Assembly: GCA_015143295.1 (NCBI GenBank)
Contig: CM026566.1
Span: 6,683,072-6,747,071 of the forward strand
DNA: 64,000 nucleotides
Origin: Tetracentron sinense
Lineage: Eukaryota; Streptophyta; Magnoliopsida; Trochodendrales; Trochodendraceae
Reading direction: 5' to 3'
Part shown: piece after piece, positions 56,841-64,000 of the stretch
How positions within the stretch are numbered: the first letter of the stretch is position 1
Layout of the letters: each line of letters starts with the position of its first letter
Position numbers and translations under genes: made by a program
Notes under the pieces: model-generated
Seen by the model: the letters and a program-made list of their open reading frames with translations, nothing else
Database searches by the model: none
What the model was told of the DNA's origin: nothing

Positions 56841-57419
56841 AGTGACTAAGGGTTAAAATTTTATTCAATGTAAGGTTTTCATATCTAGATTCTAGTTCCT
56901 ATATTTGATTAAGTGACTATGGTTTGTATTTTCATATGTATTTATCAGCACGCACGCCTTTTTTAACTTATAAAATTTTTAACTCTCATATGTATGATTA
57001 TAAATATAGTTGGAGGTCTTCATTTAGTTTTTTTTTAGCTTATATTTGCATTAAAAGGGATTTAATGCAAGGTATTCAAGTTTTTCTTTGCGTATCCAAA
57101 CTTTTTTTAGCGTATCTTATATTTTTCTGCCGTATCCAACTGATACGATACCGATACGCCAATACATATCTTATTTTGGACTTACTGATATGGCGACCGA
57201 TACCGATATTTTAAATCATGTATGGACCCAGTCGAAACCATTACGTAATGTAAGACTCAACCAAATCTTATCCGAGTCCTACATTAAGTAAAATTAGAGT
57301 ATAAGACTCTGTGTTCCAAAAAAATGAGCATGTTTTTCATAACTTAAGACTTGGTCATTGCATACGATTTTGGCAACCATGACGTATGCCAAAACCATTA
57401 TTTTATCCTATATTAATAC

Positions 57420-57640
57420 AGTGAAGAGAACTAAACACATTAGAGTTAACCACCATTTCACTATAGAGAAGATGGCTAATAGATAGATATGGACCCCATA
57501 CGTGAGATCTAAAATTCAACTTGCAGATAAGCTGACGAAGGCCATTAGTCGTAGCAATTGGAGAAGATTCAACCCTCAAGTTGGGTTCTTGATGATATCT
57601 ATACCTCAGCTTGTAGAGGATTATAATTTACTAGTTAATA
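57420..57640 (+). pseudogene. Copia RNase H C-terminal fragment
   Basis: Encodes TKHIRVNHHFTIEKM, VRSKIQLADKLTKAISRSNW and a QVGFLMI end, the terminal part of copia Pol. One stop after KMANR. It is followed by the LTR at 57687, so this is the 3' end of a plus-strand copia element. Confidence 0.75.
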
Positions 57641-57686
57641 TCTTACTTTATTAAGTGTAATACCAGCTTAGACAATAGTTTTCTAA

Positions 57687-57812
57687 TGTTAGGGTAGATT
57701 AGAAGTTTTGGTTTTTACAACTTTTCGATGACATATAATGTAAACATTGACTAATGAATATAAAGGGAGAGAAGGAGGAATAAGGATGTGTTCTCTAAGC
57801 CAAGCGCATGCG

Positions 57813-57849
<37 letters not shown>

Positions 57850-58140
57850 CTATGTGTGTGACTGCGTGTATATAAAGAAGAGCAATGCTATGTCTACTTT
57901 CCGGTTGTCCACTCTCCGGTAGTTTTTCCTAATTTTAAACAAAAAGAAATAATAAAAATAGTGGGTCCCACAAAAAGTGTCATCCTATTTTATCTTCTTG
58001 TACAAAAATAGGGGAGAGTGGGCAACCAGAAAGTGGACATAGCATTGCCCTATAAAGAATGCCTCCTCCTTTCCCATGTATTGTTGGGAACCATTATGTG
58101 GTGTGTTAACAGGATTTATTCCAGCTAGCTCTCGACCTAG
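57687..58140 (+). repeat. 3' LTR of copia element (interrupted)
   Basis: Starts TGTTAGGGTAGATTAGAAG and is related to 44474-44735. It contains a TC microsatellite (57816-57848) and TATATAAAGAA (57869-57879), into which a MITE inserted. The 3' boundary was not found. Confidence 0.6.
57880..58050. mobile_element. 171-bp Mutator-type MITE
   Basis: Long terminal inverted repeats (G(A/G)GCAATGCTATGTC..., about 40 bp with few mismatches, containing CCACTCTCC) and a 9-bp target duplication TATAAAGAA (57871-57879 and 58051-58059). Nine-base duplications are typical of Mutator-like elements. It lies in the TATA region of the copia LTR. Non-coding. Confidence 0.9.
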
Positions 58141-58154
58141 TCAAATATTGTAGC

Positions 58155-58615
58155 CGGCCAATCCATAGTATTAAAACACGGCGAGTCGACTCAAAACTCG
58201 GCCGAGTCAACTCGAATCGGCCAGGTTTCGAGTCGAGTTTGAGGTAAAACTCGGTTTTGACACTGAAAACCGAGTAACTCGGCCGAGTTTTGTACTTTTT
58301 TTGTTAAAACAAAAAATCGACGCTTACCCGAGTGACTAAATTATGTTTTTCTCTTTTTTTTAACACCCCCCCACCCCCACTCTTAAGTATAAATATGAAC
58401 TAAAAGGGGAGTGTTTAGTATATATTGAATTATATATCTTATTTTATGCATGGTTTATCATTAATTTTGAATTTATACCATATATATAGTATTAGAAAAA
58501 TATTATATATGTTTGAGTTTTAGCTATCATTACTCAGACGAGTTTTGCCCGATTTTCCAAGTTGACTCTCCTCGGTAAGTTTCTGAGTCAAATTGAGTTT
58601 TCGGGTTTTAAAACA
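58155..58615. mobile_element. ACTCGGCCGAGT-rich foldback element
   Basis: Begins TATTAAAACACGGCGAGTCGAC with repeated ACTCGGCCGAGT palindromes, and ends with diverged inverted TTTTCGGGTTTTAAAACACTAAT plus GAGT(C/T) motifs. The interior is AT-rich. Probably a non-autonomous TIR element. No target duplication identified. Confidence 0.45.
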
Positions 58616-59287
58616 CTAATTCCAATCTATCAAAATATCTTCTCGACTGTTAAAAATATATGTTTCTGATGGTCAAAAAAGCACAACTGATTGGATTGCA
58701 AAGTTCACCAACTGGGCAAATGTTTTGCTTAGGATTGAATAGTGGGAGATTTCCTGTATCGGATCTGTTTAATGGTGGTGCTAGCCCATTTGCATGTGGG
58801 ACGTGTATGTGACACAGGGTACAAGTGCTTATTCCCATCTTGTCCTGGAGTGTCCTCGGATATCATTTTTTTCACCTAACAGAACATTACTTCAAAATAT
58901 GGAAGGGAAAGAGAAGCATCATAGACAGGAAAAGTCACCTCAATAGTTCTTGTCGAGATCCTTTACCAGAGATACCATTTCTGCAAGATTGTCAAATGGA
59001 CATGTCAATAGATGCTGGCATGCTGCTTTAATGAAAGATATAAGCCACATCTAAGATAAGAACCAGAAACCATCAAACCTGCACACTGAAATCATGAAGA
59101 GACGAAGAGGCTTGGTGGACAGATTATAAATAGCATCCGCAATATGGTCCTTCCCAAATAAGTACACTACTGGATAACCAAGAAGCCATCTGAAACAAAT
59201 AAATATACTAAGTTTTACTGTTCATGATAAAATGATATTAACAAAAGGAAAAATAATTTATATGGTCAACCTTATGAGAAAAGGTAA
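58616..59287. other. Unassigned spacer
   Basis: No gene or repeat recognised. Short frames at 58650-58838 and 58825-59031 are not supported. Confidence 0.5.
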
Positions 59288-59570
59288 AATACAGTGCACT
59301 GGGCCATTCTGCATGTATAACGCCTGCCAACTTATCAATCCAGACCGTTCAGTTGGTGGACCACCTCTTAGATGGCCCACCGTCAAAACAGTGGTACAAA
59401 CTGGAAATGTAGCCACTGCTTCTCACAACCATCACTGTGCTTTTTAAAAAAAATTTGCCCATGGCTAAGTTGAGCAAAAGTCATCCAAGCAGTAAGATCC
59501 TGCAACCACTGACTGAACAGTCTGGATCAAGGAGTTTGTTGGCCACGTGAATACCATGTACTGAAAGGCT
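59288..59570. mobile_element. Foldback/MITE with GACCGTTCAGT arms
   Basis: The left arm contains CCAACTTATCAATCCAGACC then GTTCAGTTGGTGG. The inverted right arm reads CCAACAAACTCCTTGATCCAGACTGTTCAGTCAGTGG on the minus strand. Outer ends are more diverged. No target duplication seen. The frame 59232-59447 overlaps it and is not a gene. Confidence 0.6.
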
Positions 59571-59589
59571 GCATTCAGCATGATGAAGA

Positions 59590-60074
59590 AATCTCACACA
59601 GTAATTTAAATCTATTATGGTATATAGAAGAAGAAACTCTAGAGAAATAGATCTTTCTAGAAGCCTGTAGAAGACTCTGAAATATTCCGGAGTTGTACAG
59701 TGTTATATAGAAGTAGATTCCCATAAGCAGTGTCTAGAGACGTCTATGAATATCCCTTGGATATTCCAGGAGAAACTTTTACAGAATTATAAAACATTCT
59801 AGAAGCCTAGAATGTTCCAAACCGTAGGATTTGTAACACTTAAAATCTAATCCACTCATTCTCAGAGAGCTTGCCCGTATAAACGTGTAAGCTCCTCATT
59901 TGTAAGACACCACTCACCTCTCAAGTTTTAATCTTCCTTCTCATTTGTAGTGTCCCTACATCTTCTATTGTGTTCAACTGCCTTTAAGTTAAAATTAGGT
60001 TGACTCATCTACAAAGAGCCGTATGAACGAGTGGCACACGATCAAAGACTTGCAGAAAGATCTAAGGCCGTGAC
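59590..60074 (+). repeat. 5' LTR of Galadriel-type element (approximate)
   Basis: Contains repeated TCTAGAAGCCT(G/A)(T/G)A and ATATTCC(G/A)G phrases and ends ...GGCCGTGACA two to three bases before a degenerate primer site. The left edge is not defined. Confidence 0.5.
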
Positions 60075-60077
60075 AAG

Positions 60078-60089
60078 TGGTAGCACAGC
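60078..60089 (+). other. Degenerate primer-binding site, tRNA-iMet type
   Basis: TGGTAGCACAGC in the context CAAG...AAGG, where TGGTATCAGAGC is expected. Confidence 0.55.
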
Positions 60090-60132
60090 AAGGTTTTGAA
60101 AAGCGTCGCAATGCTCATCATTCAGAGACAAA

Positions 60133-61496
60133 ATGTCTGAGATCGTGGAGGAGAAGATGAGGATTGTTGAGAGTGACACTAGCCACAAAAAGTCAAAGAG
60201 GGGCAAGTCCAAGGACATCTATGCTGCTATGGAAGAATAGGTTGTTAGTTAGAGCTCATCGTGCATGGAGGGCTTTGAGAATGGGCACAAGGAACTTCGA
60301 GAACTGTAGGGAACCTTGAACATGATGTTGGACTCTCAGCAACAGAAGAGGGATGCCTTCCAGGCCAAGGTGTTTGAGACGTTGATTATGTCGCAAGCCG
60401 AAGGTAAGAAGATGTGAAGCGATTGGGCATTATGGGAAAAGGCCATAGCCAACAGGAGGAGTAGCCACTCAAGAGGCACCTAAGATACAAATTTCTGACC
60501 CCAAAATATATAACGGCTGGTGAAATGCAAGGGAATTTTACAACTTCCTATTGCACATGAAGCAAAATTTTGAAGCAATTGCACTCGAAGAGTTACAGAA
60601 CGCAACAATGTACCTCACTGACACAGCTGTCCTATGGTGGCACAGCTGACATGCCGACATGGAGCGGGGCACGTGCACCATCAAGACATTGAATGATTTC
60701 GAGAAAGAGATCAAGATGTGGTTTTATCCAAAAAAAAATGTGGAGTATTTGGTGAGAAGAACCTCCAATGTCTCAGACACACGGAGTCTCTTAGAGACCA
60801 AGAGTTTTCTACAATAAAGATGGAGATTCGAGACATGCCCAAGAAGAATTTGTTCAATTTTATGGACTGCCTCCAGAAATGAGCCAAGCAAGAGTTACAA
60901 CAACGCGGTGTTCAGTACTTTGTAGCAGTCATGGCAATAGCAGAACAATTTTTGGATTTCAAGATGAGCGATCCTTCCAAATCAAGAACCACAAAAGGTA
61001 GCCATGAAAAGGTGGGGAGAGGTCTCAAGTCACAACGACTCCCTTAAAACATCAAGCAGTAAGGATGACAAAGAAGCAAAGAATGACAACAAGAAGAAGG
61101 GCAAGTTCAAGACTTAGGAATTCAGTTGCTTCATCTGTGATGGGAAGCATTTCACTTGAAATAACAAAAGAGGAATAAACTCCCTGGCATCTTAGCGGGA
61201 CTTAGAAGTATGTAACAAGGATTCGAGGATGGGGTTGTTGCGACTCCCCAATGCTATGAAGGCAAACAGAAGACGCATAAGTAGTTGAACAAAGAGTTTG
61301 TGCAAGTGGAAACGAATATCAATGGCAAGCTGGCACATAAAATGGTGGACATTGGGGCTACACACAACTCTCTCTCGAACAAAAGAGTCAAAGAGGCTAC
61401 GATTGGAAATGGCTAAGGAGACAGGATGACTCAAGGCTGTCAACTCGGAGGCCAAGCACATTCAGGGTGTAGCTCGGGGAGTTGAGCTACATATCG
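60133..61496 (+). pseudogene. Galadriel-type chromovirus Gag and protease start
   Basis: In several frames: MSEIVEEKMRIVESDT at the start, AREFYNFLLHMKQNFEA and LTDTAVLWWHS (Retrotrans_gag core), LFNFMDCLQKxAKQELQQRG (conserved C-terminal gag), a damaged zinc knuckle CFICDGKHF, then protease around MVDIGATHNSLS (DTGA changed to DIGA) and WLKAVNSEAK-type sequence. More than ten stops. It breaks off at 61497, where the GATACG-family repeat begins. RT is absent. Confidence 0.75.
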
Positions 61497-61620
61497 GCAA
61501 CCATGGTTTAAAATATCGGTATCAAGATACGCATCGTTAAGTCCAAAATAGGAAACGTATCAATAAATATACGCATAGAAACACTATAAAAAATAAGAAA
61601 ATTTAAACTTATTTCAATGC
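61497..61620 (+). repeat. End of a GATACG-family repeat
   Basis: CATGGTTTAAAATATCGGTATC then GATACGCATC and TTAAGTCCAAAATA. Inverted relative to the copy ending at 57225. Confidence 0.6.
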
Positions 61621-62221
61621 AAATATAACATTAAAATATGAGATAATTGAAGCATCTAAGGCTGCATAAATCAGGGATACACGATGGAAAGAACTATTCT
61701 ATTTCTAAACTTCACCTTCAACAAGCATAGGTTTATTTCAATAATTTTTTTGTTCTATCCCGAATCATGTGTCTTTCTCGTAAGACTGAGAGCGATAAAT
61801 AAAATAAATAAATATTAAAGTGCACCATCTCAATAATAGGTTAATGCCTCTTTTTCTCTTAAGGTTGTCAGAATTATTCGTAATAATATACAATTGACGA
61901 GGGCTTATTAATAAATTTACATTTATCCGCATAGTTAGAGTCCCATAGATACTATATGAACTATCTATATGAGTTTTTACTATGCATTGCTTCATAAAAA
62001 CAGGAGATATGTTGCATGTATATGTATGAATACATATATACACGTTGTATTGAGAGACAAAATAACACATGATTCTTCAATAAAACATTCATTTATAGGA
62101 CCATAGGTAATGAAACACACAGATATCTAGAACATAAATATCATTACCAATGTGTAAACAATAGCATACTAATAAATAACATCAAGAGTCATGGGCTTAA
62201 TGACTTAAGCCCATTATAACA
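61621..62221. other. AT-rich sequence, nothing recognised
   Basis: No supported frame. The minus frame 61765-62070 has no recognisable family. Possibly the interior of the repeat starting at 61497. Confidence 0.5.
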
Positions 62222-62239
62222 CCCCCCCCCCCCCCCCCC
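62222..62239. repeat. C18 homopolymer
   Basis: Eighteen consecutive C. In minus orientation (G18) it precedes TGTTATAATGGGC and is just past the copia RNase H relic, so it may be an expanded polypurine tract. Confidence 0.85.
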
Positions 62240-62299
62240 AACTTCAAGTGGGGTATAAATATCTAACATGCCCATATTTCCAATAATATAATGATGTCG

Positions 62300-63560
62300 A
62301 TTAGAAGCAATCGCCTTTGTAAGTATTCAAGCCAGCTGATCATCAAACGGAAGACTAATTGTCATGTATTCTGCCTCTACACTAGACATTGCTACAACTG
62401 CTTATTTCTTACTTCTCCAAGTAAAATTAAGTTCCCACCTATCAACCTATCAACGTACAATACCCTGATGTGGATCTTTTGTAAATTATAGAGATAGCTC
62501 AGTTGGCATATGTATAGCCTTCATTCAACCTATAAGTGCCCATTCTTTTGAAAAAGCAACCCCTTATTAAGAAATATTTTAGATACCTCAGTACTCTTTC
62601 TATTGCCTTGAGATATGCCGCCTTTGGTTTATGCATAAACTGACTGATTGCACTAACCACAAAAGATATATTAGGGGTGTGTCAAAGACAAGTAAATCAA
62701 TTTTCCAACTAGTCTTTGGAACATGTGAACATCCACTAGAGATTTTCCCCCCTAATGGGCAAATTTGACATTAGCCTCCTTAAGTGTATCAACAAGCTCA
62801 ACAACCAACTTCCATATATATTGTAACAGGTCTAACATATAAAGATTTTTCTTGGATCTGGCAACCTCAATTCCAAGTACTTTAATGCCCCAACATCTTT
62901 GCTCACAAATTCTTTTACGAGAAACATTTTTAGTATTTAAATCTATTAAGAATTGTCACATGTTACTACAATATCATCTACATAAACAATTAGAACTTTA
63001 GAAGTGTCTCCCACATGCCCCACAAATAATGAATGATCTGCACGACTCTCAAGTCTCAACATAGCCAAACCTCTTTATTGCTCCCCCTGAATTTTTCAAA
63101 CCATGCTCTAGGGGATTTTAATCCGTAAATTGCCTTCTTCAGCTTGCAAATTTTACCTTCTTAACCCTAAACCCAAAATCCTAGGTGAAGATCCATATAC
63201 AACTTTCTACAAGTCTCCTTTAAGAAAAGCATTATTCACATCCAATTGACAAAGAGACCAAGATAAATTTGTTGAAAGGGAGAGTAAAACTCTAATGGAA
63301 TGCATCCTCACAAATGGAGCAAAATCTCCAAGTAATCCACCCATAAGTTTTGAGTTAACCCTTTTGCTACCAATCTTGCCTTGTACCTATCCACTGTTCC
63401 ATCAACTCTATGCTTCATTGCTTCATCGTGTACACCCACTTACAACCTACTAACTTATTTTCCTTAGAAGTGTCAACCAATTCCAATATCTAAATTTTAA
63501 TAAGAGCCTTCAATTCCTCCAACATACTCTTCTTTCCACTTGATCTGTTTTAATGCTTCG
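62300..63560 (-). pseudogene. Copia reverse transcriptase/RNase H relic
   Basis: Minus-strand reading in several frames gives GTVDRYKARLVAKGLTQ, SLCQLDVNNAFLKGDL, VLIVYVDDIVVT (the YVDD active site at about 62965-63000), GIKVLGIEVARSKKNLYM and VGKLIYLSLTHP, the usual order of copia RT. RNase H-like coding (LYVDRLIGGNL) and decayed sequence follow to about 62300. Stops in most segments. Confidence 0.8.
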
Positions 63561-64000
63561 GCAACATTAGAAGGAATAGACACAAGGGCTGAAGAGGAGA
63601 TGAAAGTGATTTATAAGAGTCAAAATTAGAAAAGTGATGAAGTGTGGTACATATACGATTTTCCTTGCATAAGGCAATGTGAACATCATCATTTAAAATA
63701 AACAGGAATAGACTTAGCAGAAGAAGTAGGCTCTAAATCCACAGTTTCAGAATGAGGTGGCTACTCCATTGGTGTAACATGTAATTTAAGACATATGGAA
63801 TAAGTTTGCAGCTCTTTCTTCCAACCTTCAGTAGACTCAGATGATGAAGGAGGAAGATTAACGAATGAAGGAAGTGGAAGGAGGATGACGAAGGACATCT
63901 AACCAATATTACTCCTAAAAGTTGCGACTAATAGGAGCGGGAGATTAAATTCCTTTATCTCATAACCCAGATCCAGGCTCTCGGCCGAACCCCCCTTGTG
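63561..64000. other. Probable copia interior, not resolved
   Basis: Upstream of the copia RT on the minus strand, where the integrase-RT linker would lie. No convincing motif read. The right edge of the window cuts it. Confidence 0.35.

Larger units (their letters stand above)
55501..57230. mobile_element. GATACG-rich repeat element with internal tandem repeats
   Basis: Ends are dense in GTATCGATAC-type words (55520-55560, 55815-55975, 57130-57215). The right end, read on minus from 57225, is CATGATTTAAAATATCGGTATC and matches the sequence at 61504-61525, so this is a dispersed family. The interior has two tandem blocks (56330-56460 and 56500-56840). Short overlapping frames at 55589-56120 follow from the repeat and are not genes. 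The class is unknown; probably a non-autonomous DNA element. Confidence 0.45.

Overview
This window is nuclear DNA of a flowering plant, almost certainly repeat-rich heterochromatin. I find no intact single-copy host gene, no rRNA or tRNA gene and no CRISPR array. Nearly everything recognisable is a transposable element or a relic of one: Ty3/gypsy chromoviruses (Tekay/Del, Reina and Galadriel types), a gag-protease-only Ty3-type element, Ty1/copia relics, two LINEs, several small terminal-inverted-repeat (TIR) or foldback elements, and one large CACTA transposon. Plant origin follows from the CACTA proteins, the chromovirus types, the tRNA-iMet and tRNA-Asp primer sites, fragments of plant genes (xylan glucuronosyltransferase, PLETHORA-like AP2) and inserted plastid DNA (rbcL, trnA intron). 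The species cannot be named from what is visible.

Left block, 1-12012 (minus strand). A Tekay-type element (5' LTR 9823-12012, gag 8281-9531, protease-RT 5570-6361) is broken twice: by LTR-type DNA at 6362-8271, flanked by a 9-bp repeat, and by a gag-protease-only element (5' LTR 4210-5568, tRNA-Asp-type primer site, gag, protease, no RT) that runs off the left edge.

Centre-left, 13049-25716. A full-length 12.7-kb CACTA (En/Spm) transposon has matching TIRs and a GAA target duplication. It encodes a four-exon TNP2-type transposase with two premature stops and a seven-exon second protein whose exons all join in frame (408 aa). The 2.55-kb last intron of the second gene carries two captured host-gene pieces, GUX-type glycosyltransferase 8 (antisense) and an AINTEGUMENTA-like/PLETHORA AP2 tail (sense). 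A third probable capture, A70/DUF4408-like, lies near the left end.

Centre, 25717-33560. The CACTA sits in an LTR-like segment that itself begins inside the gag of a second Tekay element (LTR 27444-~29690), which abuts the integrase of a plus-strand Tekay element (29700-32849: integrase, chromodomain, polypurine tract, 3' LTR). That integrase contains a patchwork of plastid DNA. An 80-bp tandem array follows its LTR.

Right block, 33560-64000. Contents in order: more LTRs with a foldback element; a probable LINE-in-LINE nest (40310-43510); copia relics; a TIR element (48172-49548); a complete Reina-type chromovirus (49940-55169, target duplication TCATC); tandem and GATACG-rich repeats; a 171-bp Mutator-type MITE with 9-bp target duplication; a Galadriel-type gag relic; and a minus-strand copia RT relic.

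The most unusual signal not covered by ordinary feature names is a cluster of short TCGA-centred palindromes placed about 55-100 bp upstream of the TATA box in five different LTRs. The motif differs between LTRs but its position is the same.
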